Positions 26,749 through 35,806 of a stretch of 36,126 nucleotides of DNA are shown here, in pieces. A program made the translations under genes and the position numbers. This DNA is from Planctomycetota bacterium (GTDB taxonomy: Bacteria; Planctomycetota; Uabimicrobiia; Uabimicrobiales; JABWCH01). Location: positions 1 through 36,126 of the forward strand of contig JAGVGO010000118.1 of NCBI GenBank assembly GCA_020057085.1, written 5' to 3'. Numbering within the stretch: the first letter of the stretch is position 1; each line of letters begins with the position of its first letter. The notes under the pieces are model-generated. The model saw nothing but the letters and a program-made list of their open reading frames with translations. It was not told the DNA's origin and made no database searches.

Positions 26749-29058
26749 TTAGGCATCCCGTTTTTTGGCCGTCTTTTCGAGAATGTGCAAGACCACTTTG
26801 GAGAGACGGGAAGGCGCGACTATCCCTTCCAGGAGTTTTTTCACCGTTGCAATCTTCAGGAAAACCGCCAGATCTCGCCCCTGGCTTGCCTCGCGCAGCA
26901 TATCCACCACCTGATTCACGTCATGTATGGCAGCCACCAGACGATTGACGGTAAAAATTTCCTCCTGGCTTAACACACAAAGGCGGCCTTCCTGCGAACG
27001 GACACCGAACTCAACCTGCTCCAGCGTGCGTCCGAAGAAAAACAAATTTTTTTTACTGCTGTGCAGGGTGCGGCCGATCAGGCTGTAATATTCACTGTTC
27101 TCGGCTATCAGGTATTCGCTGCCCAGATGGCTCAGAAACGTCTTGCCTGGAGCCTCACTGAACAGGTCACTAAAAAAATGTTTGAGGCGGCCGCCGACAG
27201 CGACGTGCAGGTGCAATTCGCGTTTGAACTCCGCAAGACGTCTGGCAAAATAATCGGCACGTGGCAATGCCTCGACCTCCTGGCGCGGAAACGACACTTT
27301 GAGACGTCCGGCTTTTACCTGTAGCAGAAGGGCGATGTCACCGCGTTCATCTGCCAGAAAAATACCATAATTTTTTTCCGGCAGCAGTTGCGCCATGTCA
27401 CTGTATTTCTCGCACCATTTGCCCAGTTCGCGTATCAGGTAACTCAGCCCGGCGCAGATCACATAGTGGCGCACTTTACTGAGATCGAGAGCGCCCAGTT
27501 GTTGCGTAAGCCATTTCAGTTGTGCCGAAAGATCCGTGAAAAGACGTTTGGCACGGCTGTGTTCGTAGCGGATGATGGTAAGAAATTCTTTGCCCAGAGC
27601 CGAAGTCCATAGCGGCCACAAGGTGGCAAAATCTTCCGATGTCTCGCTTTTCAGCAGTGCCAGTAAAAATTGATTCCATCCTTCTTCAATGAGCAACCGT
27701 AATGATTTGCTGTCAATTTCGACAGGCAGGAGTGGCAGCGGCCAACTACTTATCTGTTCCTCATGGTTGTTGAGTGCCGCTTCCACCATGCCGTTGACGC
27801 CGTCGAGAATGGCTATGGTCTTCTCAACTTCCTCCCGCTCTCGTAGTTCTCTTGCCACCGGAAACACACTTTCCCAGCCTTGCCGAGAAGTCTCTGTCAG
27901 AACGGAGGATAACCAGGCGAGCGGCGGCGACGCTTGCCAGCCAATGGTATCGTGCCATCTTTTGGCAGAAATGTTAGGCAAAGATACCACATAGCGGGCG
28001 ACATCCGGATGCAACAACGGACGTTTGCCGGCAAAACGCAGTTGATTGAAGAAATCGGTGGTATTTTGCGCAAGAGTGGCCAGCATTGCAAAAATTGGTT
28101 GCGGCAATATGATTTCTTCCTGGTAGCCAATCTTCATGATCTGCGCCAGACGCGACGGAATGCCCATAATTTTAGTGCGCGGTAAGGAGTCTGAGAGATG
28201 CCTGAGGCATGTCGACAGGGAAACGCTGCCTTCACTCACATGAAATATCTGGTGGCCAGGATCGGGAGCAAGAGCAAGCAGCCAGGCGGAGAGAGCCAGT
28301 TCATAACCGCTCAAGGTGGAAATTTGCACCGGCGCATGTTGTGGCTGGCCGAACAAGGCGCCTTCGGCCATGAGGTAAGCGAGAACCATGAGACCGGCTG
28401 GTATGCCGGGTCCATACAAAGCAGGTACGCGCAGACTGTACACTTCGGTTTGTCCCGGCCGATGGTAGGAAAAAGCGATTTGCTCCGCCTGGTACAAACT
28501 TTGCGACAGAGGTAGCTGACAGGCAGGTGGCGCGCTCTCGTCCACTGGTTCTGCCGCAGAGCCATAGATCGTGGCATCGGCAAAGAATAGCAGTCGGTTC
28601 ACCCCGGCAGCAACCGCCGCCTCGCACACAGTTTGCGTGCTACCGACATTGATTTCGTAGAGCTTGAGCAGGTTTTGCTGGTACACATCCCACACATAGT
28701 CGGCATGCAGAATCAAATGCGGGCGGAAGGTGGCGATTATCTCGCGTAACTCTTGGCGGCTACCGATCTGGCGATAGCGCACATTCTGGTAGCGAGGCAT
28801 GGCAAGATAGGCGGGCGGCAAACCGACTGCCACGGCCACGATGTCTCCTACTCCATGCTGGGCCGTGAGCATATGGAGTAAATACCGCCCCAGCCATCCG
28901 GCGGCACCTGTGAGCAAGATTTTCGGACTCTCCAGTGTCTGTAACCAGGGCTGGCGCAGGAAAAAAATTTGTTCGGCCAAAGCGGATAAATCATAGGAAA
29001 ACGGCATATCCGCATCACAGTGCGTGTTGAGCGGCCATGGATAAGGCGAAGCTGGCAT
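26749..29058 (-). CDS. Extended SDR (NAD-dependent epimerase/dehydratase-like) fused to a ~390-aa C-terminal region of unknown function
   Basis: GAAGWLGRYLLHML nucleotide-binding motif, LLFFADATIYGSAAEPVDE, SLYQAEQIAF at the YxxxK position; C-terminal half not recognised. Confidence 0.8.
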   Translation of the reverse strand: MPASPYPWPLNTHCDADMPFSYDLSALAEQIFFLRQPWLQTLESPKILLTGAAGWLGRYLLHMLTAQHGVGDIVAVAVGLPPAYLAMPRYQNVRYRQIGSRQELREIIATFRPHLILHADYVWDVYQQNLLKLYEINVGSTQTVCEAAVAAGVNRLLFFADATIYGSAAEPVDESAPPACQLPLSQSLYQAEQIAFSYHRPGQTEVYSLRVPALYGPGIPAGLMVLAYLMAEGALFGQPQHAPVQISTLSGYELALSAWLLALAPDPGHQIFHVSEGSVSLSTCLRHLSDSLPRTKIMGIPSRLAQIMKIGYQEEIILPQPIFAMLATLAQNTTDFFNQLRFAGKRPLLHPDVARYVVSLPNISAKRWHDTIGWQASPPLAWLSSVLTETSRQGWESVFPVARELREREEVEKTIAILDGVNGMVEAALNNHEEQISSWPLPLLPVEIDSKSLRLLIEEGWNQFLLALLKSETSEDFATLWPLWTSALGKEFLTIIRYEHSRAKRLFTDLSAQLKWLTQQLGALDLSKVRHYVICAGLSYLIRELGKWCEKYSDMAQLLPEKNYGIFLADERGDIALLLQVKAGRLKVSFPRQEVEALPRADYFARRLAEFKRELHLHVAVGGRLKHFFSDLFSEAPGKTFLSHLGSEYLIAENSEYYSLIGRTLHSSKKNLFFFGRTLEQVEFGVRSQEGRLCVLSQEEIFTVNRLVAAIHDVNQVVDMLREASQGRDLAVFLKIATVKKLLEGIVAPSRLSKVVLHILEKTAKKRDA

Positions 29059-29067
29059 GTGTATTTC

Positions 29068-30759
29068 CTATCTTTCTTTGGCAGTTTTCATCAACGCCAG
29101 AAATTCGGTATAACTGGCGACATGGAATATCTGGTCGCGTATTTCTCTGTTCTGGAGGGTGGTGGCGATGTCGGCAATGATTTCCATTTCGGCGCCGTCG
29201 TTGTTTTTGGGAGTCAGGATCAGGCAGATGATGCGCGCAGGCCTGCCGTCGGCTGCATCGAAATCTATACCAGTCTCGGAAATACCTAGTGCCACGAGCG
29301 GTGTATTGAGCCCCTTGACACGCGTGTGTGGTACCGCCACGCCATCATCGAGGCCGGTCGGCATGATTTGTTCCCGCAACCATACCGCGGCGGCGATATG
29401 GGAGGCGTCCAAATGGTTATGGACAGTGCAGATTGCGTTGGTCAGCTCTTCGATTGTTTTTTGCCTCTCCTGTGCCGCCAGCCATTTGATGAAACATTTG
29501 GCCGCCATATAGTCGGTAAAACGCCGCGCCTCCTTGAGTTTGAGGATACGTTGCATGATCGGCCCACTCATGAGCGATGTAGCAAGTGCCACGATGACGA
29601 CGCTCTCCATCAACGTGTTACTGATGATACCCAACTGGTAAGCGACGAGTCCAAGGATGATCTCCATAGCCCCGCGGGCATTGAGACAAAACGCCAGAGC
29701 CAACGACTCATTGGGTGCCATACGGCATAGCCTGGCCCCCAGCAAACATCCGACGATCTTACTGCCGCAGGAAAGAACGAGTAAGAGCAAAGTCAGAAGC
29801 CAGTCGAAATTGGCGACAAAATCCATTTTGAGGCCAATGCTGGCGAAAAAGAGCGGGGCGAAAAAAGAGGAAATGAAATTGTCCATCGTGGCGCGAGTGC
29901 GCTCACGCAGATGCGGTGTATCGCCAATGGCAATGCCCATCATGAAAGTGCCGAAGATGGCATGAATGCCTATCCATTCGGTAAAAGCCGCGCCCAAGAG
30001 CGCCAACGACAGGACAAAGCTGAGTACGCCGCTTGGCCAACTGGCATGAGCCTGAATCCACGGCCATACGGCATGTATCAGCCAGCGTCCCGCCGTGAGC
30101 ATCAGCAGTGTAAAGAGTGCGGTAAGGGCGATGGTGTAACTGACTGGCAACGTGTAGCGGGCGGGCGATTCCGTAATGCTCAAGATGAAGGCGAAGATGA
30201 CCCAGCAGGCCAGATCGTTTAGCGCAGCTACGCCGATCACCACCATGCCCATATCGGAACGGTACAGATTGAGATCCATCAAAATTTTGGCAATAACCGG
30301 CAACGCAGAGACAGAAACCAAGGTGGCAAAAAACATGGCAAAGGCTAACGGCTTGGTGTGGGCCATGCGTCCCAGGCTCTCTGGCGCTGACCAGGCTGCC
30401 GCCATACCGATCAGGAAAGGAACGCTAATAGCAAAAAAACCAATGAGCAAAACCGTCTTTCCCTGTTTCAAAATATTGGCAAAATCCAGTTCGATGCCGG
30501 CTACCAGCAGGAACAGGGCAACAGCAATGGTCGTGATAGCGGCGAAAGCAACGGCATTGTTGCCTTGCGTCGGAAAAAGAAACGCGGTGAGCTGAGGTGC
30601 CAGCGAACCAAGTACCGTAGGCCCCAGTAAAATGCCGGCGAGGATCTCGCCTATCACCGTCGGCTGGCGCAACCGTTTAGCCATCTCCCCCAGAAAACGG
30701 GCAGCAGCCAGGAGCAGGCCAAGAGACAGGAACATCACCATAATTTCATGGCTGGACAT
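29068..30759 (-). CDS. CPA2-family cation/proton antiporter fused to a C-terminal PTS EIIA type-2 (PtsN-like) domain
   Basis: PTVIGEILAGILLGPTVLG, FLLVAGIELDF, FCLNARGAMEIILGLVAYQLGII; C-terminus REQIMPTGLDDGVAVPHTRVKGLNTPLVALGIS (EIIA active-site His). Confidence 0.93.
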   Translation of the reverse strand: MSSHEIMVMFLSLGLLLAAARFLGEMAKRLRQPTVIGEILAGILLGPTVLGSLAPQLTAFLFPTQGNNAVAFAAITTIAVALFLLVAGIELDFANILKQGKTVLLIGFFAISVPFLIGMAAAWSAPESLGRMAHTKPLAFAMFFATLVSVSALPVIAKILMDLNLYRSDMGMVVIGVAALNDLACWVIFAFILSITESPARYTLPVSYTIALTALFTLLMLTAGRWLIHAVWPWIQAHASWPSGVLSFVLSLALLGAAFTEWIGIHAIFGTFMMGIAIGDTPHLRERTRATMDNFISSFFAPLFFASIGLKMDFVANFDWLLTLLLLVLSCGSKIVGCLLGARLCRMAPNESLALAFCLNARGAMEIILGLVAYQLGIISNTLMESVVIVALATSLMSGPIMQRILKLKEARRFTDYMAAKCFIKWLAAQERQKTIEELTNAICTVHNHLDASHIAAAVWLREQIMPTGLDDGVAVPHTRVKGLNTPLVALGISETGIDFDAADGRPARIICLILTPKNNDGAEMEIIADIATTLQNREIRDQIFHVASYTEFLALMKTAKER

Positions 30760-30775
30760 GGCATCGCCTTTCTAT

Positions 30776-30820
30776 GCGCCGCAGGCGCAAAAGTTTTATA
30801 GCCCCGTGCGTTGCACGGGG
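30776..30820 (-). repeat. Intergenic double-hairpin element, copy 3
   Basis: Minus strand CCCCGTGC-aac-GCACGGGG, linker CTATAAAACTTTT, GCGCC-tgc-GGCGC. Confidence 0.6.
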
Positions 30821-30822
30821 GA

Positions 30823-32280
30823 TTATAGCTGCTTTATTTTGTCAATCAGCTGCGAAGTGCTGTAACCCGCTTCCAGCGGATAAAGCTCAACTACGCCGTC
30901 ATAGCTTTCTACCACCTCTTTGCCGACCACCCCTTTTTGTGCCCAGTCAGAGCCTTTGACAAGGACATCGGGCCTGATTTTTTCGATCAACACAGCAGGC
31001 GTCAGCTCGCCAAAAATCGTCACATAATCCACCGCGGACAGCGCGGACAGCATTTCGGCACGATCATTTTCCGGCACAATAGGCCGATGCCCTCCTTTGA
31101 GGGCATGCACCGAGCTGTCGCTGTTGAGTCCTACTACCAGAATATCGCCACGTCTTTTGCAATATTCCAGATAGCGGACGTGACCGGGATGCAGCAGATC
31201 GAAACAACCGTTGGTGAACACGACAAGCCTCCCTTGACTACGCTGCCATTCAAGCCGCAGCAGCAAATCCGGCAAAGCCTTGATCTTGCCGAGGTGCGAC
31301 ACCGGTCCTTCGAGAAACTTGGTCTCCAGTTCGCGCGGCGTCACTGTGGCAGTACCTACCTTGCCTACAACGATGCCGGCCGCGGTATTGGCCAGACGCG
31401 CCGCCGTTTTCCATGGATAGCCGCAACTGGCTGCCAGGCTGAGCAAAGTGAGTACCGTGTCGCCGGCACCGGCCACGTCGAATACCTCGCGTGCTTCGGC
31501 GGCGATATGTGCATCCCCCTGGTGGCGAGAACTGATAAATAGCCCCTTGGCCCCCAACGTGATCACTGTAGCATCCAGATTGAGTTCACTCACGAGTTTG
31601 TGCGCCGCTTCACTTATATTTTCTTCGCTCTTGATGGATATACCCGTCACCATTTCCGTCTCGACACGGTTGGCGGAGATCACATCCGCACCACGGTAGC
31701 GCTGCCAGCTTTTGCCTTTCGGCCCGACGAACACTTTTTTGCCCTGTGCCTTGGCTACGGCAACCAGTCGCTCACAGAGGGTATCGCTCAGTACTCCCTT
31801 GGCATAATCGGACATGACAAGCCCCTGGCACTCCCCAATATGGGCGGTGACAAATGCCAAAATTTTGTCGCTGAATTCACTCGACACCGGCTGGCGGGTT
31901 TCACGGTCGGTACGAAGCAGATGATGCGCATGCGCAATGAGCCTGGTCTTGGTGGTGGTAGGCCGACCGGCATCACGGAAAATACCGGCGGTGCCAAGGC
32001 CCGTATCGACGGCGAACTGGCAGAACAGATCGGCGTTGCGGTCGTCTCCCACCACTCCGCACACGTATGCCCGTGCGCCCAGTGTCACCAGATTGTTGGC
32101 AACATTGGCTGCCCCGCCCAGACGATACTCTTCCTTTTCGACATCGAGAATCTGAATGGGCGCTTCCGGTGATACGCGGTTGACATTGCCAAACGCATAA
32201 TGATCGAGAATGAGGTCCCCTACGACTATCAACTTGCAGCGACGAAAATTGTCCAAGATTTCTTGAATGCGACTCGACAT
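30823..32280 (-). CDS. hldE: Bifunctional heptose-7-phosphate kinase / heptose-1-phosphate adenylyltransferase
   Basis: VVGDLILDHYAFGNVNRVSPEAPIQIL, GGAANVANNLVTLGA, DVAGAGDTVL, then VVFTNGCFDLLHPGHVRYLEYCK, KGSDWAQKGVVG. Confidence 0.95.
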   Translation of the reverse strand: MSSRIQEILDNFRRCKLIVVGDLILDHYAFGNVNRVSPEAPIQILDVEKEEYRLGGAANVANNLVTLGARAYVCGVVGDDRNADLFCQFAVDTGLGTAGIFRDAGRPTTTKTRLIAHAHHLLRTDRETRQPVSSEFSDKILAFVTAHIGECQGLVMSDYAKGVLSDTLCERLVAVAKAQGKKVFVGPKGKSWQRYRGADVISANRVETEMVTGISIKSEENISEAAHKLVSELNLDATVITLGAKGLFISSRHQGDAHIAAEAREVFDVAGAGDTVLTLLSLAASCGYPWKTAARLANTAAGIVVGKVGTATVTPRELETKFLEGPVSHLGKIKALPDLLLRLEWQRSQGRLVVFTNGCFDLLHPGHVRYLEYCKRRGDILVVGLNSDSSVHALKGGHRPIVPENDRAEMLSALSAVDYVTIFGELTPAVLIEKIRPDVLVKGSDWAQKGVVGKEVVESYDGVVELYPLEAGYSTSQLIDKIKQL

Positions 32281-32621
32281 GCTACATTGTCCTAAAAATT
32301 TTTACGATTGCACAATATGTTCAGTGCTGAGTGTACCAAAAAAAGGCCTTTTCGGCAAGTCACTTTTCCCACGCTGCCACCGATAAATTTTTTGTGCGAC
32401 TGCCAGAAATTTGCAAGGCATTCATGGCTGCTTTATAGGAGCGGAATTTCAATTGTCTTATCTCAGAGCATCGGCAAAAAATCGGGAACATTGAAAAATA
32501 AGGCGTCTTGAAAGGGTATAGCCCTAGAAATATTACGAGGCCAACAGGAGAAGCTGATTCTATCATAGCTATGAAATTCATTGACAATGCCAGTCATAAC
32601 CAGTAAAATTATTGACGATTT

Positions 32622-32799
32622 GGCTACTTCGACTTGCTGTTCGGCGCTGCCAAAATCAATCTTAAGATCGTTGCCCATTCGTTACCGCGAGCGCATCTAT
32701 GTCACCACCAATACCAATATCCAACGCTGGCGGCATGGCTGGTTATTGTTATCAATTGTTATCAATGGTGGTGTTGGCGGCACGGAGAAATTCATATGA
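32622..32799 (+). pseudogene. Frameshifted relic of the 3' end of the family 2 glycosyltransferase at 33578-35059
   Basis: Near-identical to 34889-35060; peptides FGAAKINLKIV and LPIRYRERIYVTTNTNIQRWRHGWLLL are in different frames. Confidence 0.88.
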
Positions 32800-33581
32800 A
32801 ACTGTTACATTGGCTGAAACTTCCAGAGGCTCGCACCATTGTCAATCTGGATGACCCCAGTACGACGCTACTGCATGCCCAGATTATTCGTCGCAAAAAA
32901 TTTCTCAGAAAGTTGTACATAGATTTCTACACGCAATTCAAAAAAGACGTGACTCATCTGCCGGTACGCGGTCTGTTTGTGGAACTTGGCAGCGGCGGCG
33001 GTTTCATCAAAGAAATCTTGCCCAACGTCAAAACTTCTGATGTTCTGGATTTGCCAAATGTAGACATGCATTTTTCCGCCCTCGCTATGCCTTTCACCAG
33101 CCACACGGTGGACGCTTACCTGGCAATTAATGTCTTGCATCATCTCCCTGATGCGACAAAATTTTTTCGTGAAATAGATCGCACACTCAAACCGGGAGGT
33201 CGTCTCATCATGGTCGAGGAGGCCAATACTTGGTGGGGCCGCTTTATCTATCGCAATTTTCACCATGAACCATTTGTGACTGACGCAACAGACTGGGGTT
33301 TCCCGTCCACAGGTCCACTTTCATCGGCCAACGGAGCCATAGCATGGATCATTTTTTATCGCGACAGACAAAAATTTAAAGAACTGTTCCCTTCTCTGCA
33401 TGTCTATCGTTTGTCTCCTCATACTCCATTGCGTTATTTATTGAGTGGCGGAATGACTTTGCGTCAACTGTTGCCCTCTTTTACCTACGATTTCATTAAA
33501 ATTATGGAAACAATTATGTCGCCATTCAATAAATACTTAGGCATGTTTATGACTATCGGTATAGAAAAAATCGATCAATGA
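32796..33581 (+). CDS. SAM-dependent class I methyltransferase
   Basis: GLFVELGSGGGFIKEILPNVKTSDVLDLPNVD, LAINVLHHLPDATKFFREIDRTLKPGGRLIMVEE. Confidence 0.85.
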   Translation: MKLLHWLKLPEARTIVNLDDPSTTLLHAQIIRRKKFLRKLYIDFYTQFKKDVTHLPVRGLFVELGSGGGFIKEILPNVKTSDVLDLPNVDMHFSALAMPFTSHTVDAYLAINVLHHLPDATKFFREIDRTLKPGGRLIMVEEANTWWGRFIYRNFHHEPFVTDATDWGFPSTGPLSSANGAIAWIIFYRDRQKFKELFPSLHVYRLSPHTPLRYLLSGGMTLRQLLPSFTYDFIKIMETIMSPFNKYLGMFMTIGIEKIDQ

Positions 33582-35059
33582 TGACGAACGGCTTGGGTAC
33601 GCAGCAACATGGGAGCAAAATCATGGAAAACTCAGCAAGATACCAACAATACAAACAGCAACACGTCGCACACTGGGACGCAGTAGCACGCCAAAGAGAT
33701 ACCTGGCAAGGGTGGGGAGGCTACTATCACCGGCGTATCAATAAAATTTATCGCTTTCTTTGTGGCACTGACGCCAGAATTCTGGAAATCGGTTGCGGGC
33801 AGGGAGAACTTCTCGCGGCTCTTGAGCCAGCGCAAGGTGTCGGTATAGATTTTTCTCCGGCCATGATAGAGCGCGCCCGTCAAAAATACCCGCAATTTCG
33901 TTTTGTCGAAGCCGACGCTCACTCTATCTCTTTGCCTGACAAATTCGACGTAATCATTCTTTCCGATCTGGTGAATGATTTATGGGATGTAGAGACCGTT
34001 TTTCAGCAAATAGTCCCTCTTACCACACCACGCACTCGCATCATCCTCAATTTTTTCAGCCGCATGTGGGAGTTGCCACTGGCATTGGCACAAAAGATGA
34101 GACTTGCCAATCCGTCCCTACCCCAGAACTGGCTTACGGTCGCTGACATTGCCAATTTGCTTGGCCTGGCCGATTTTGAGGTAACCCGCCATTGGGAAGA
34201 AATTTTGTTGCCTTTGCCTTTCCCTCTATTGAGTGGTCTGGCAAACAATTATCTGGCCAAAATCTGGCCATTTTGGTGGGGCGATCTCACTCATTTCATG
34301 GTAGCCCGCCCGTGCCCGCAAGCAACAACAGAGAAAAAAAACCCGACAGTTTCGGTCATTGTTCCGGCGCGCAACGAAGCGGGCAATATCGCCGATATCT
34401 TCCGCCGTACACCGCAAATGGGAGACGGAACAGAACTGATCTTTGTCGAAGGCGGGTCACGCGACAATACGTACGAGGTGATTGCCCAGGCTATGCAAGA
34501 GTACCCTGGAACAAATTGCAAACTTCTGAAGCAGACAGGTAAAGGCAAAGGAGATGCTGTGCGTGTGGGATTTACACAAGCATCGGGTGATATCTTGCTG
34601 ATCCTCGACGCCGATCTGACCGTGCCGCCGGAAGATTTGCCGCGTTTCGTAGCAGCGCTGTCCAGCGGTAAAGGAGATTTTATCAATGGCGTAAGGCTGG
34701 TGTACCCAATGGAAAAACAGGCTATGCGTTTCCTCAACCTGATAGCTAACAAGTTTTTCAGTGCGGCTTTCTCATGGCTGTTGGGACAGACGATCAAGGA
34801 TACTTTGTGTGGTACGAAGGTATTGTGGCGCGAAGATTATGAACTGATAGCTGCCAATCGTCCGTACTTCGGAGATTTTGATCCGTTCGGCGACTTCGAT
34901 TTGCTGTTCGGCGCAGCCAAACTCAATCTCAAGATCGTTGACTTGCCCATTCGTTACCGCGAGCGTATCTATGGCACTACCAATATCCAACGCTGGCGGC
35001 ACGGCTGGTTACTGTTGCAAATGGTGGTGTTTGCTGCTCGCAGGATTAAATTTATATGA
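33578..35059 (+). CDS. Fusion: N-terminal class I methyltransferase + C-terminal family 2 glycosyltransferase
   Basis: ILEIGCGQGELLAALEPAQGVGIDFSPAMIERA; then VSVIVPARNEAGNIADIF, DILLILDADLTVPPEDLPRF. Start at 33578 (overlapping upstream stop) or 33623. Confidence 0.9.
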   Translation: MMTNGLGTQQHGSKIMENSARYQQYKQQHVAHWDAVARQRDTWQGWGGYYHRRINKIYRFLCGTDARILEIGCGQGELLAALEPAQGVGIDFSPAMIERARQKYPQFRFVEADAHSISLPDKFDVIILSDLVNDLWDVETVFQQIVPLTTPRTRIILNFFSRMWELPLALAQKMRLANPSLPQNWLTVADIANLLGLADFEVTRHWEEILLPLPFPLLSGLANNYLAKIWPFWWGDLTHFMVARPCPQATTEKKNPTVSVIVPARNEAGNIADIFRRTPQMGDGTELIFVEGGSRDNTYEVIAQAMQEYPGTNCKLLKQTGKGKGDAVRVGFTQASGDILLILDADLTVPPEDLPRFVAALSSGKGDFINGVRLVYPMEKQAMRFLNLIANKFFSAAFSWLLGQTIKDTLCGTKVLWREDYELIAANRPYFGDFDPFGDFDLLFGAAKLNLKIVDLPIRYRERIYGTTNIQRWRHGWLLLQMVVFAARRIKFI

Positions 35060-35071
35060 GAAAGAAATCTT

Positions 35072-35806
35072 ATGGAACAAGATAGAAGTACTCTGCTAAA
35101 CCATGAAATCGAGCACGGTAAAAAAATCATAGATAATGCCGAAGAAGTATGGGGGTGGTCGTCTCATGCAGGGCGAATCAGGGCAGATCGTAGGGCAAAG
35201 TACATCAAAGACCTCACCGCTATGACCAGTGGCCAATCGGTTCTCGAAATAGGCTGCGGTACCGGCCTGTTTACCGAAAAATTGTTGAGTACCGGCGCGA
35301 AAATTACGGCGACCGATCTGTCACAAGATTTACTGGCAGTTGCCAAAACAAGGCTGGGCGAACAGTGTAGTCTGTGTACTGCCGATGCCCATAGTCTCCC
35401 CTGGGACAATGATACTTTTGATATCGTTTACGGAAGTTCCATATTGCATCATTTGCAAGTAGAAAAGGCTCTCGGTGAGGTATATCGTGTTTTAAAAAAA
35501 GACGGGCGCATGCTGTTTGCAGAACCGAACATGTTGAATCCGCAAATTTTGCTGCAAAAAAATATAGAGTGGATAAAAAAAAGACTGGGTGATTCACCAG
35601 ACGAAACCGCCTTTATCAGATGGAAAATAAAGAAACGAATGCAAAAGATAGGCTTTATTGACTTACAGGTTTTTCCTTACGATTTTTTGCACCCGCTTAC
35701 GCCCGTCTTGTTGATACCATTCGTAAAAACACTGGGGAAGCTGTTGGAACGTACACCATTTTTAAAAGAATTCGCTGGGTCGTTGATTATTTATGGTAAA
35801 AAATAA
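35072..35806 (+). CDS. SAM-dependent class I methyltransferase
   Basis: VLEIGCGTGLFTEKLLSTGAKITATDLSQDLLAVAK, DIVYGSSILHHLQVEKALGEVYRVLKKDGRMLFAEPN. Confidence 0.9.
   Translation: MEQDRSTLLNHEIEHGKKIIDNAEEVWGWSSHAGRIRADRRAKYIKDLTAMTSGQSVLEIGCGTGLFTEKLLSTGAKITATDLSQDLLAVAKTRLGEQCSLCTADAHSLPWDNDTFDIVYGSSILHHLQVEKALGEVYRVLKKDGRMLFAEPNMLNPQILLQKNIEWIKKRLGDSPDETAFIRWKIKKRMQKIGFIDLQVFPYDFLHPLTPVLLIPFVKTLGKLLERTPFLKEFAGSLIIYGKK

Noticed and set aside
30802-30820. CCCCGTGCgttGCACGGGG as a simple rho-independent terminator of hldE
   Set aside because: No U-tract follows on the minus strand; fits the double-hairpin family better, though a termination role is not excluded.
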